Positions 1 to 10,085 of a DNA stretch of 64,000 bases are shown one piece after another. How positions within the stretch are numbered: position 1 is the first letter of the stretch; every line of letters starts with the position of its first letter. The stretch is from contig NC_031671.1 of NCBI RefSeq assembly GCF_001640025.1, forward strand, positions 1,240,001 to 1,304,000. The letters run 5' to 3'. The stretch comes from Sugiyamaella lignohabitans (Eukaryota; Ascomycota; Dipodascomycetes; Dipodascales; Trichomonascaceae). Position numbers and translations under genes: made by a program. The notes under the pieces were generated by a model, which saw nothing but the letters and a program-made list of their open reading frames with translations, was not told the DNA's origin and made no database searches.

Positions 1-472
1 TTTCATCCAGTAGTTCGTAGATAATGACAAAATTGTCTCTAATAGACTCTTCCTCGACTTCCTTGAAATACTCTTTAAGAACTGATACAATATTATGCAA
101 AAACAACAAGATCACACCGGCATCGGAGTTTTTCTTGCTCAGAGCCAACAAGTAGATATTATTGACCGAAATATACATATAATTGATACCTTCGTAAGTG
201 ATACAAGGACCTTGGATTCGTAGTGACGAGCTAGGTCCTGCACTACCACCCAAACCGGTATTAGCACCGGATAATGATGAACTGGCACCCCCGGCAAGAC
301 CACCCGACATGAGCGAGGAAGATTGGCCATTACCCCAATATGCTGGATCCTCTGCCTGGATCAGTAGACCAGGAAAGTTGTCTACAGTTGACATGGGAAT
401 ATCTCCACGATAGTTTCTCCATAACAGAGGTTGACCCTTGCTATCCAGAAAGAAAATAGCTGATGCCACCAT
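1..472 (-). CDS. APM1: AP-1 clathrin adaptor medium (mu) chain, N-terminal part, runs off the window
   Basis: This is the medium chain of the AP-1 adaptor, which links clathrin to cargo at the trans-Golgi network and endosomes. The first 157 codons are present, from the ATG at 472; the signal-recognition C-terminal domain lies beyond the left edge. The start reads MVASAIFFLD, followed by RNYRGDIPMS, and the visible part ends in SIRDNFVIIYELLDE, the block typical of the longin-like N-terminal domain. The SIRDNF spelling fits AP-1 rather than AP-2 mu. Odd point: about 45 extra residues rich in Gly, Ser and Ala (roughly residues 42-86) sit where budding yeast has a much shorter loop. No intron is needed to keep the frame open. 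Family is secure; the AP-1 assignment is strong. Confidence 0.9.
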   Translation of the reverse strand, partial: MVASAIFFLDSKGQPLLWRNYRGDIPMSTVDNFPGLLIQAEDPAYWGNGQSSSLMSGGLAGGASSSLSGANTGLGGSAGPSSSLRIQGPCITYEGINYMYISVNNIYLLALSKKNSDAGVILLFLHNIVSVLKEYFKEVEEESIRDNFVIIYELLDE

Positions 473-892
473 TCTGATTCTGAGTAGTTATGTGAGATGG
501 GTTCTCTAATGCTTCTAGGTCTTTTTGCCCGTCGGTTGTCTCTACTTTCTTTTCTTCTTATCAACTCTCAACGATAAAATCAAACACACTTTATCGCCCT
601 TTCAGATCAAAGCTCTCGCAATTTGCTTGATCTTTATCACCCCGGCTGCCAGGTGTCACTGTAAGAACAATTCAGGAGATAATAAACAGATGATCATCCA
701 GACAGCCGATACGCGCGCTGCTGTTCTCTTCAGTATTTCCAAAAGATATGGGCAAGGGCGTTCAGACCCACCGGTCTGATGAAACCAGATAACGCCAATG
801 AATTTAACTTTATAAAAAAATTGGCACCAATTCTATGAGCAAGAGTTCGAGAATTACAGTTTTAGTGGCATTGGAAAGTATAAACATATAAA
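473..892. other. Intergenic region between APM1 start and the pterin dehydratase end
   Basis: Contains the APM1 promoter, including a pyrimidine-rich stretch (about 535-560) just upstream of the gene. The small open frames here resemble no known protein. No RNA gene or copy of the GC element seen. Confidence 0.5.
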
Positions 893-1441
893 TTACGTAG
901 ATTTGGTGTTGGACTTTGTACCAGCAAACGAATCAAAGCGTGAAGCCATGGCAACGTCCGTTTCTGTGAGAGCATTCACGTCATCCGTGTGTAACGTGAG
1001 AACCACTTTATTATAAAGATTTTCTATACGTGGGTGGTGGCCTTTAAGGTGTGAGTGCATAGCCACCTCCGTCAAGAATGCCTTGAAAATAGTTAGTATT
1101 CAGTCTGATATGGTTTGTAACGTTGCTGGGAGACTTGCAGTGAGTCCGGTCTCAATTGATGTTGCCGGTCTGTAGTACTACATTCTAGAATATAAAAATA
1201 TCACATGTCACCAACTTCACTTTACTAATGGTAGCCCAGTGAATGATCCAATTTGACATACCCATGCCCCTCTGAACCCTGCAAACTTATAAGTCTTAGA
1301 AATACGCTTACGGTCGTCGGAGAGAGCCCAACCCGCGTTTTGTAAAGGTAAGAAGCTTTTCTCTAGTTCCGAGCCTTCGAGTACGGCGTACGTTCTTTTT
1401 GCACACAGTACCCTGGCCGTGCTGAACCCACGTCGAAACAT
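893..1441 (-). CDS. Pterin-4a-carbinolamine dehydratase, two exons
   Basis: Dehydrates 4a-hydroxytetrahydrobiopterin, recycling the cofactor of aromatic amino acid hydroxylases. Exon 1 is 1441-1262 (60 codons), exon 2 is 1081-893. The 180-nt intron has a GTATGT donor, a TACTAAC branch motif and a CAAG acceptor; splicing is in phase 0 and joins FAGFRGAW to AFLTEVAMHS. The joined product is 122 aa, close to the usual ~100 aa. Family marks: GWAL near residue 37, the FxxAW/FLTEVA join, HHP at about residues 75-77, and L-T-x-x-D near the end. The N-terminus (MFRRGFSTARVL) is basic with no acidic residue, suggesting a mitochondrial presequence. An in-frame ATG at 1684 would add 81 unrelated residues; I prefer 1441. 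Confidence 0.85.
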
Positions 1442-3376
1442 TGTGTTTGAGTAAAGAACTGTTATCTGTCTGATCTCGATTTGTATTGCCAGTTCTAAAT
1501 ATCGCGATAAGGGCAAGGTTTTCAGGAGAGAGGAGGATAAAAGCTGAACCGAATGGGTATAACTCTTTCCGATCATGATTAATCCTTTAGCCAAACACGC
1601 CAGACTATAATAGAGAACTACTATAGCAAGTGTGTTTACCGTTTGCGAATATCTGGTACTGAATCTTGCTGGAGCTGTGAACATATTAGTATCAAATAGA
1701 GCAATGATCGACCGAGGAGACAGTTTTAATGCAGGGTCTGACGATTAATTTATTAATAGGTGAGATATAAATATCGTACGTCTGATGGATGTTTTTTACA
1801 TAACTTCGTATTAAAAGTTGCAGTGGAAATTGGCTAGCAGCCCCCTAGCGGGCCCAAACAAAGACTAACCTGCTCTGTACTAAGCCCCCACCGGCCTAAG
1901 TTGATTTTCAGACCGGAAAATCTCCCGGAGCCACCAGAGCGTTTAAAGTTGGAGCTCTACCTCCGGCGGCTGGGGCTCCGCCCCAGACCCCGTGGCTCCT
2001 CTCGCTGCGCTCGAGTCGTTGTATGGGGAGAAGACCAGTTTAAGTTTGTTTTCTGTGCTAAGAAGTTCTGAACTTCCAAAAGACAAATCTCGTGAAGCTC
2101 AGAGCAGGTCTATTACCGCAGTTGAGTTCTCTCGCTTTCACATAAGCACCCGATTCTCGTCTCTCTGTCTTCCCCAAAATGTAATATCGCTTCCTTGCTT
2201 GTTACTGTCTTTAATCCACCTGCCTACTTTACCTGAGTTTGTCTGTTCCTAATAATATCGCCTAAGTATCCTACTTGCTCCATAAATTACTCCACTAGCT
2301 ATCAAATCTATCAGGGCCTTGGCGCCTATGCTACAGTCTCAATGTTTCTATTATCCTGTAACCTATGAGTCTTAACACTGAAAAAGGTTCATAGACAATA
2401 GGGTGCGTACCACCTCGAAGGTCTTACTTTCTCTCTCAAAATCATATATAAAGAAATCCTCAAGCTGATCAATGCCTTCCAGAATAATACGTATAATAAA
2501 AATAAAAATATTAATATTAGGTACAAGAGACAATACAGGAGACAATAATAGTAAAGTAGTAGGTTGTCAAGCTCAATCAATCAAGTGTGCGGTTACCACT
2601 AGCCAGTCTAGCTTCTGTTCGTAATTAAATGTCTGCCAGCTCCGTGAGAGGCGAGGAAACTTTCCGTCAATACCAGGAATCCCGTTAGAACAGAATCAAC
2701 TAGCCATTGATTTGATTTGTCGAGCTCTGAATAGTAGAACTGGATCCCAGAGTCCATGTCATAGTAAGGAGGAGGTACTATTAAAAAAAAAATGGCCAGG
2801 TGGGTAACTAGAGAAGAACCACCTAAGGCGCCAAGTCTTTGAATGCTCATCGTCCGTCCATGGAAATTGTGAGCCTTAAAATCCAAGTCCAAAATGTCGC
2901 TAAGGAAGCGCCTCTTTGGAAGGATTCAAGAATGTCCAGGAGTAGACTGGCAAGGAGCCAGCTCTACCGTAGTCGAACGGTCTAAATCGTCGTCTGCTCG
3001 CGGTGTGCGAGGCGACTGATGAAGTGAACAACAAGGGACGATGAGCAAATTGTCAGACTTAGGACCTGTGAGCCAATGAATGATAGCAGATATCAGTCGG
3101 GACTCGGGATGCCGCCGACAGTAGATCGCTAATCCGAAAGGAAATCATGATGATAACCAATCCAATAGTACCAGATGTGAAACCATGACAAGAAAGCCTC
3201 TGAAGATCACTCTGGAATTCATACTGTCGACTATCAAACATAAAGATAGTCACCATGAACTAATAGTCATAGCTAATACTGGTCCCTCGAGGAGGAGGAG
3301 AGAGCAACAGACAAGGCAATAAAAGCCTCGAGTCATGCTAGACCGACCAGATAACCGCACATCATGAAAGAAGAAC
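1442..3376. other. 1.9-kb stretch without a recognisable gene
   Basis: Lies between the dehydratase start and the PIP-kinase stop. It holds one copy of the GC element (1960-2018). Short open frames at 2389-2892 and 3059-3256 have no recognisable domain. No tRNA or other RNA gene recognised. Confidence 0.45.
1960..2018 (+). repeat. GC-rich two-hairpin element, copy 1
   Basis: Starts CCTCCGGCGG, hairpin A with loop TCC, tail of the CTCGCTGCGCTCGAGTCG type. Isolated copy in intergenic DNA. Confidence 0.9.
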
Positions 3377-5305
3377 TTAACAGCGAGTAGACACTGATCT
3401 TCCAGGCCCGGGGACCACAGCAGATTGTACGAAATTGAGGAATCTCGCTCCATACTTCGAAGGGTGAACAACGTCGATAGCAGATCTGCCAAATATCAGT
3501 CCTTTGACAGTGGTTTCCGCTCTCTTGCGCCAACTAAAGGGGCAGAGGGTATCAATCATACCAATAACAGGTTGTTGTTCACAAGTACGAGTGTCACTCT
3601 GAAGTCCTACCAATAATGAATAATCCATGATGTTGTGTCGTTTCAAAAAATTGACATCCTCTGAAACTTGAACCAATAACATTTCTCGGTCCTCTCGACT
3701 CATGGAGATAGTCTCGCGTTTGTCAGTCCAGTCAAGATCCTTGAACACTACACGACCACGATTGTCTTTTCTAGGTCCAGCACGTCGGTCATGGCTCGAT
3801 CCCTTGAGGTCGTAGATCAATTGAGTCTCCTTCTGAAGCAAATTCTTCATAATGATAAAGTGAGTCTTCTTTCCATCAGCAACAAGGGTGTAGTTTCCAA
3901 GATAGAAAGGAAGCTGAGTATTGGGGTGGGCCTTAATATGATTGTAGTAGTCGGCCAAAAATTCCGCATTAGCAATGACGTTATGCTCTTTGCGTTTGAT
4001 GGTCTTTATAATGTACTTTCCATCAGGAGTAAACAAGAAATCGGATCCAGATTTACCAGGAGATTTAGTCTTGGTCAAGTCAGACTGCAAAACAAACGAG
4101 TTCAAAAACTGATGGTAATCAATTCCACAAAGGGTGCGGATGTTCTGATAGACCATAGGCGAATGGGCCTTAATAATGGCACCTCCATCAAGTCTGTATT
4201 TCTTGTTCTCCATAGTGAGGGTCTCCTGGCTACTAAGCGAAGTATCATAGGTAGCTGCTTGAACTCCATTAAACATAAGAGTGGATTTTGTAATAGGGGC
4301 AGCGTGACCTGTAAGAGAAGTCAGCTTTGCCTTGGCTCTTGTCAACAACAATGGTGTCTTGGACTTGTCGACTTTTTCAACCTGAATGACCAAATCGTCA
4401 GAGGAAGTGTGAGAAATGGACTTAGATAGTGCCAATGGAGCTGTCTTGGGAAGCTCCGACTCTGGGTCAGCTTGAAGGCCACCAGAAACAATTAATTGTG
4501 GCAAATCCTTGAACAAATTTGCAACGGCAATAATCTCAGTAACAAGGCTGTCAATAGAACAACTACCCTCGATGATAGGGGCAGGAGCATCAGAAGTAGT
4601 GCCAAGGGTTTGTTCATCCACCTTGGCAGGAGTGATTTCCTCAGATTCAGCCAAATCGCTGACAGTGGTCTCCAAAGGCGACTCAACCAATGTTACATCG
4701 CCATGAGACTCAATAGAAGCGTCACTCTCATCAACTTCAATAGGGCAATCAGATAATGCCCAGGAGGCAGCAGGGGCAGTCCAGGTAGCCTCAGTGTCTT
4801 CCTCGGACCAGGTAGATTCAATTTGGCGGGTGGTAAAGGCAGTCTCGTCCCCAGCCTCAAAAGACCACTCAGAACAATTGTCATCATCATTGTCAACGGG
4901 AGCAGAGTAGGTGTCGCTCGACTGTTCACAATAAGGTTTTTCAGAAACAATATCGATGGGTTTCCAGATAGTGGGTTCATTGAGGGTCTCATCAGATCCA
5001 ACCGAGACACCAGAGTCGTCGGAGGAACAAGCAAGGATCAAAACCTTGTGATAAGCAAAAGCAGAACGTCTGGCAGGACGACGGTTCTCTTGTTGTGCAC
5101 AGGCACCGTACTTGGGCACAGAGATTCCACGGTTGATGTCACTCAAAACAGGACGACGAATGACCTTGCGGTCAGGGCCCTGAGCAAATGGAGTATCACC
5201 TAACTTTGTTAGCAGGCGTTGAACCAATTGAGCAGCAACCACTTCATACTACTTACCTCCATTAGATAGATGATAATCACCGTTGGTAAAGATTGAGGTA
5301 CCCAT
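3377..5305 (-). CDS. Phosphatidylinositol phosphate kinase (PIPK domain), two exons
   Basis: Lipid kinase of the PIPK family, which phosphorylates phosphatidylinositol phosphates to control actin, traffic and membrane identity. Exon 1 is 5305-5257 (MGTSIFTNGDYHLSNG), exon 2 is 5199-3377. The 57-nt intron has a GTAAGT donor, TGCTAAC branch motif and TTAG acceptor, giving 623 aa. The first half is long, acidic and low in complexity. The kinase domain covers about residues 340-600: SPGKSGSDF (nucleotide loop), YIIKTIKRKEH, YDLKGSSHDRR, KDLDW, IMDYSLLVG (catalytic block) and a C-terminal VIGMIDTL...HPSKYGARFLNF. The short kinase domain and acidic N-terminus do not closely match MSS4 or FAB1, so substrate specificity (4-, 5- or 3-OH) is open. 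The longer open frame into 5242 begins inside the intron. Confidence 0.85.
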
Positions 5306-5903
5306 TTTATCAATTAAAAATGGGCAACAGTAAGACAGTAGTAGAAAAATAGTGTTGAAAGCGCTGGTTAAAAATTCACAGAACAAAACTTGAGTGTAAA
5401 AACAGCTGTAGGTTTATTCTGAGGAGAAAAAAGAAGAAGAGAAGAGAAAAAGAGCATTGCAGCAAAGGATTTCCTTTCATATATATACACGGGGCTCTAA
5501 AGATTATGTTGATGTCTGCACCGACCACATAATCTTGGTTCACGGACTCGGTCAGGCTGCATTATGCGGCCTGCAGCGCGAGTGCACCTACGCCAGTTGG
5601 GACACTGGCTGGGGCACTCTCTCGGAAGCCACTCTCTCGTAACCTGGCTGTATCTACTACGAACATCTGAACACTGGAACAGTTGAAATACCCACTGTAA
5701 GATTATTATTTAGAGTTGAATACCCTTATTTGTATCTTGATACAACAGCCGATAGTTGATCTCGATCGTGCAACTTTACTCCGTACGGAAATGTCAGGGG
5801 TAATCTCATCGCCGCCCAGCAAAACAGACCCATATGCAAGATAACGGGCGGGCTGCACCGGGGCATGCAGGCTGGACTGGGGGCCGAAGGGGGTGGTCGG
5901 GCC

Positions 5904-5955
5904 TGCCTCCGGCGGCTGGGGCTCTGCCCCAGACCCCGTAGCTCGCTTCGCTCGT
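5904..5955 (+). repeat. GC-rich two-hairpin element, copy 2
   Basis: Hairpin A loop TCT; tail GCTCGCTTCGCTCGTTACG. Confidence 0.88.
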
Positions 5956-6283
5956 TACGTCGGGTGGCCAGCTACGAATTTTGGCAGAGCTGTTGGTAGG
6001 ACTGCAGCTCGTAGCACCCAGATTGTCTTGTCAGGGGAAAGGTACTTCGCTGAACTCAAAGGTTTTGCGTCAAAACTTATATTATTTAAGAGTTTAAAAC
6101 CCCTAGGAAGTGATTATACTTCATAGCAGTTTGGATCAACTTATCATCTTATTTGGGCATGAGAAATTGAGTGAATAGCAAGAAAAGCGACTACATTGCC
6201 AAAAACATGACACACTCCAGCTACCAACAAACCATACCCACGTCAAGCCCTTGAATTCAGACTACGAGGTTCACAACCGAACA

Positions 6284-6341
6284 ACTCGAGCGAAGCGAGA
6301 GGAGCCATGGGGTCTGGGGCAAAGCCCCAGCCGCCGGAGGC
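6284..6341 (-). repeat. GC-rich two-hairpin element, copy 3
   Basis: Full-length reverse copy; hairpin A loop is TTT on its own strand (AAA as printed), flanked by an intact 7-bp stem. Confidence 0.9.
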
Positions 6342-6973
6342 TTTCTGACCCCGAGAATTCTACCCCTCCTAGCCCCTGTCACAGCATCTGTCGGTCGACT
6401 GACCCGCCATAATACAGAGAAGTGTAATATAGACGAGTGGAAGGTAGTTTGGGGATGTTGGATGGGGGTTGAGGCACGCAGTTTGCACCCATTGGATCTG
6501 TAAGCAAGTATCAAGAGCTGCTTAAAATTAACCAGTATTTTGGTATTCAGTGAATAAAATGTAGGTTAACGTATCAGTTGAGTCAATGACTCTAGAAAGC
6601 GTGGTTTGGGAATAGACTCAATATATCTCGGGCAATTCAAGGATGGTCTGAGAGGCCGGTGCATATATCCAACGATCTTCTCCCAGTCGCTCTTCTCGAG
6701 CCATTGTGGTGAATATTTGGGGAACACTTTGGAGAATATTTGGGTAATTTTTGCGAAAGAACAAGCTTTTTGGTTTCTGTTATTTCAGCAGCACTTTCGT
6801 ATTAACAGAGTATAGCAAGGAGGTTTTTTATTCATATATCTATTGTATGCTCATTTCGCCTGAGGAAAAAAGCTCCTACATTGTGCTATATTGTCCTACA
6901 GTGTCATACATTTTCTATGCTAGTATCGCTAAGAGACAATAAACCCACAAAAAGAGGCTCACGGATCCCCCAT

Positions 6974-7026
6974 AGCTCGCGAAGCGAGCACAACCAGGTC
7001 CGGGCGGAGCCCGGCCGCCGGAGGCA
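6974..7026 (-). repeat. GC-rich two-hairpin element, copy 4, with compensatory stem change
   Basis: Tail hairpin GCTCGC-GAA-GCGAGC. In hairpin A both sides are changed: TCCGGGC-GGA-GCCCGG replaces TCTGGGGC-GGA-GCCCCAG, so pairing is kept. Confidence 0.85.
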
Positions 7027-7284
7027 GTTGTCACTAACTCCCTCCAATAACGTCCCGCCGACACCCGCCAGACGCCGGTCTGCACGATGGCGCCGACTTC
7101 GCAGAGGTGATATAGCGGGCCGCGATCAAGCAGAATGGAGTCATTCTTCTTGACAAATGTTATTTGAAAGTTTGAATGGAGATTATATACTCTATCAGGC
7201 TGACACATTCATCTTTGCACCCAATACCCCATTATTAGTTCCGGCAGCGGCAATAATGGGATCCCATATCACACCATGATAGAG

Positions 7285-7298
7285 CGCCGATATCGGCG
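7285..7298. promoter_or_regulatory. Perfect palindrome with a CCG-N4-CGG core, candidate Leu3-type site
   Basis: CGCCGATATCGGCG is a 14-bp perfect palindrome about 290 bp upstream of the LEU1 ATG. Its centre, CCG-ATAT-CGG, has the everted-triplet spacing recognised by the zinc-cluster regulator Leu3. The central four bases differ from the best-known site (CCGGTACCGG), so the assignment is inference. Confidence 0.45.
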
Positions 7299-7468
7299 TG
7301 TACCCCACAACCAGTGAGTAATGGGCGATTTCGGTGACTATAGACGCCGTGCCATTGGATGGAGGTGCATGCGATACCGGCGAGTCATAGTGTCGATCCC
7401 GTATCGGCATGAGCTTGTTTAAGTCATAGGCCCAGTTACTTTTGTTCTAAACCTAGATCTGGTGAGGA

Positions 7469-7480
7469 TATATATATAAT
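7469..7480 (+). promoter_or_regulatory. TATA-box candidate for LEU1
   Basis: The run TATATATATAAT ends about 105 bp before the LEU1 start codon, a usual distance for a yeast TATA element. Confidence 0.55.
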
Positions 7481-7585
7481 AGGAAGTCCGGTCGATAAGT
7501 GACTATTTGCAAACTGAAAAATTGGTACTTTGTAAACTGAAAAGTTACAGGTTTTGATCAATTAACCCATTCCACACATACAAAT

Positions 7586-9883
7586 ATGCCATCACTTAGT
7601 CAGAACCCACAGACTCTGTATGATAAGGTCTTTCAAGACCATGTTGTGAGCAAAGAAGGTGAAGATACCTATCTTATTTATATTGATAGACACCTTGTTC
7701 ACGAAGTAACGTCTCCACAAGCTTTCGAGGGCCTGAAAAATGCTGGTAGAAAGGTGCGTCGAACCGACTGCACCTTAGCTACTGTGGATCACAACATTCC
7801 TACCTCATCTCGTAAAACTTACAAATCCATTGATACTTTTATCAAGGAAGACGATTCCAGATTACAATGTTCTACTCTTGAGCAGAATGTCAAGGACTTT
7901 GGTGTTCGCTACTTTGGTTTAGAAGATTCTCGTCAAGGTATTGTGCATGTTGTTGGTCCTGAACAGGGCTTCACTCTTCCTGGTACCACTGTCGTTTGTG
8001 GTGACAGTCACACATCTACTCATGGTGCCTTTGGTGCTCTTGCCTTTGGTATTGGTACTTCCGAAGTCGAGCATGTCTTGGCCACTCAAACTCTTTTACA
8101 AACAAAATCCAAGAACATGCTTATTAATGTTGTTGGCAAGTTAAACCCTGGCATCACTTCAAAGGATCTTGTTCTGCATATTATTGGTAAAATCGGTACT
8201 GCCGGTGGTACTGGAGCTGTTATCGAATTTGCTGGTGAAGCTATTCGTGACCTCTCTATGGAGGCTCGTATGTCCATGTGTAATATGGCCATTGAAGCTG
8301 GTGCTCGTGCTGGTATGATTGCTCCAGATGAGACTACTTATAAGTACATCAAGGGTCGTCCTCTTGCTCCTTCTGGTGCTGAATGGGAAAAGGCTCTTGC
8401 TTACTGGAAGACCCTTCACACTGATGAGGGTGCTAAATTCGATATCGAGGTTGAGATCAAGGGTTCTGAAATCATCCCAACTGTCACTTGGGGTACCTCT
8501 CCTCAAGATGCTCTTCCTATTTCTGGTTCTGTTCCAGATCCTACTAAGGAAACTGATCCTATTAGACGTTCTGGTATGGAGAGAGCTCTTGAATACATGG
8601 GATTAACTGCCAACACTCCTCTTCAAGACATCAAAATTGACAAGGTATTTATTGGTTCTTGTACCAACTCTCGTATCGAGGATTTAAGACTGGCTGCTTC
8701 TGTTGTCAAGGGACGCAAGAAGGCTGAGAATGTTATTCGTGCTATGGTTGTTCCTGGTTCTGGTCTTGTTAAGAAGCAAGCTGAAAGAGAGGGTCTTGAT
8801 AAGATTTTCGAGGCTGCTGGTTTTGAATGGAGAGAAGCTGGTTGTTCCATGTGTCTTGGTATGAACCCTGATATTCTTTCTCCCAAGGAGAGATGTGCCT
8901 CTACTTCCAACAGAAACTTCGAGGGTCGTCAAGGTGCTCAAGGAAGAACTCACTTGATGTCTCCTTCTATGGCTGCTGCTGCCGGAATTGACGGTCACCT
9001 TACGGATGTCCGCAAATACCTTTCTACTGGTGCTGAGTCTCCTACTATTGGTGTCGAGTCTCCTACCAAGAAGGCTCGTGTCGAAGAGCAACAGGCTCCT
9101 GATGAGCTCGAGGTCACTGAAGATGCTCCTGCTCAATCTGCTGCTCACGGTGATCTCGAGGACACTCCTATTGCTACTCCCAAGGCTGCTACTGGTATCC
9201 CAGTATTCCAAGTTGAAGAGGGTGTGGCTGCTCCTATAGCCAAGGCTAATGTTGATACCGATGCTATTATCCCCAAGCAATTCTTAAAGACCATCAAACG
9301 TACTGGTCTTTCTGTCGGTCTTTTCTACGAACTTCGATTCAAACCCCAGGCAGACGGAACTCTTGAGAAGACTGATTTTGCTCTTAACGTCGCTCCTTGG
9401 GACAAGGCCAAGATTCTTGTTGTATCTGGTCCTAACTTTGGCTGTGGTTCGTCTCGTGAGCATGCTCCTTGGGCTCTTGGTGATTTCGGTATCAGAGCTG
9501 TTATCGCCCCCTCTTTCGGAGATATTTTCTACAACAACTCTCTCAAGAACGGTCTCCTGCCGATCCGTATCCCTGCTGAGGTAATCATTGAGAAGCTTCT
9601 TCCCATCAGTGAAAAGGGTGGTTCTCTCAAGATTGATCTTCCAAACCAAACCATCTCTAACGGTGAGGGTGAGATCCTTGTCGAGCATTTTGACATTGAC
9701 CCCTTCCGCAAGGACTGTCTCGTCAAGGGTCTTGATGATATCGGAATTACTCTCCAAAAAGAGGAGAAGATCCAAAAGTATGAGTTAATCCGCAAGGACA
9801 AGTTCAGCTTCCTTGAGGCTGGTGGTGCTCAAGTCGTCAAGCCAGTGCGTGCTGGCGGCTCAAAGCTTAGTAATGACTGGTAA
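7586..9883 (+). CDS. LEU1: 3-isopropylmalate dehydratase (isopropylmalate isomerase)
   Basis: Second step of leucine synthesis: isomerises 2- to 3-isopropylmalate in the cytosol with a 4Fe-4S cluster. The 765-aa single-exon protein fuses what bacteria encode as LeuC and LeuD. Large part: residues 1 to about 475, with [14 protein letters not shown] and cluster cysteines C359 (GSCTNSR), C420 and C423 ([11 protein letters not shown]). A linker rich in E, A and P (about 485-540) leads to the swivel domain with [14 protein letters not shown]. Length matches the yeast enzyme (779 aa). Start: first ATG after the leader, with the family N-terminus ([12 protein letters not shown]) close behind. The upstream CCG-N4-CGG palindrome and TATA stretch fit leucine-responsive control. 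Confidence 0.98.
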   Translation: MPSLSQNPQTLYDKVFQDHVVSKEGEDTYLIYIDRHLVHEVTSPQAFEGLKNAGRKVRRTDCTLATVDHNIPTSSRKTYKSIDTFIKEDDSRLQCSTLEQNVKDFGVRYFGLEDSRQGIVHVVGPEQGFTLPGTTVVCGDSHTSTHGAFGALAFGIGTSEVEHVLATQTLLQTKSKNMLINVVGKLNPGITSKDLVLHIIGKIGTAGGTGAVIEFAGEAIRDLSMEARMSMCNMAIEAGARAGMIAPDETTYKYIKGRPLAPSGAEWEKALAYWKTLHTDEGAKFDIEVEIKGSEIIPTVTWGTSPQDALPISGSVPDPTKETDPIRRSGMERALEYMGLTANTPLQDIKIDKVFIGSCTNSRIEDLRLAASVVKGRKKAENVIRAMVVPGSGLVKKQAEREGLDKIFEAAGFEWREAGCSMCLGMNPDILSPKERCASTSNRNFEGRQGAQGRTHLMSPSMAAAAGIDGHLTDVRKYLSTGAESPTIGVESPTKKARVEEQQAPDELEVTEDAPAQSAAHGDLEDTPIATPKAATGIPVFQVEEGVAAPIAKANVDTDAIIPKQFLKTIKRTGLSVGLFYELRFKPQADGTLEKTDFALNVAPWDKAKILVVSGPNFGCGSSREHAPWALGDFGIRAVIAPSFGDIFYNNSLKNGLLPIRIPAEVIIEKLLPISEKGGSLKIDLPNQTISNGEGEILVEHFDIDPFRKDCLVKGLDDIGITLQKEEKIQKYELIRKDKFSFLEAGGAQVVKPVRAGGSKLSNDW

Positions 9884-10085
9884 ATGATAGTTAAAAAGTA
9901 ATATAATATTTTTTTTTGTTTCTAAGTGCGTCTTTGGCGGGGTCTTCTGTCTTTCATTAAAAATACAGATACTCCTGTATTGCTTAAATCGGTAGGGGCG
10001 GAGTTATAGTAATAATTTAATACATTCACACGTTTCATATTAGTGCAATACAAAGAATAAATAGTCAGGGTACAAAATGCAAAGT

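Larger units (their letters stand above)
5306..7585. other. 2.3-kb intergenic region with three GC elements and the LEU1 promoter
   Basis: Divergent promoter region between the PIP kinase and LEU1. It carries element copies at 5904-5955, 6284-6341 and 6974-7026. The LEU1-proximal end holds a GC palindrome and a TATA stretch listed separately. No convincing gene or RNA. Confidence 0.5.

Noticed and set aside
1217..1684. Long open frame starting at 1684 as the true N-terminus of the pterin dehydratase
   Set aside because: The added 81 residues resemble nothing in the family; the ATG at 1441 gives a normal length and a presequence-like start.
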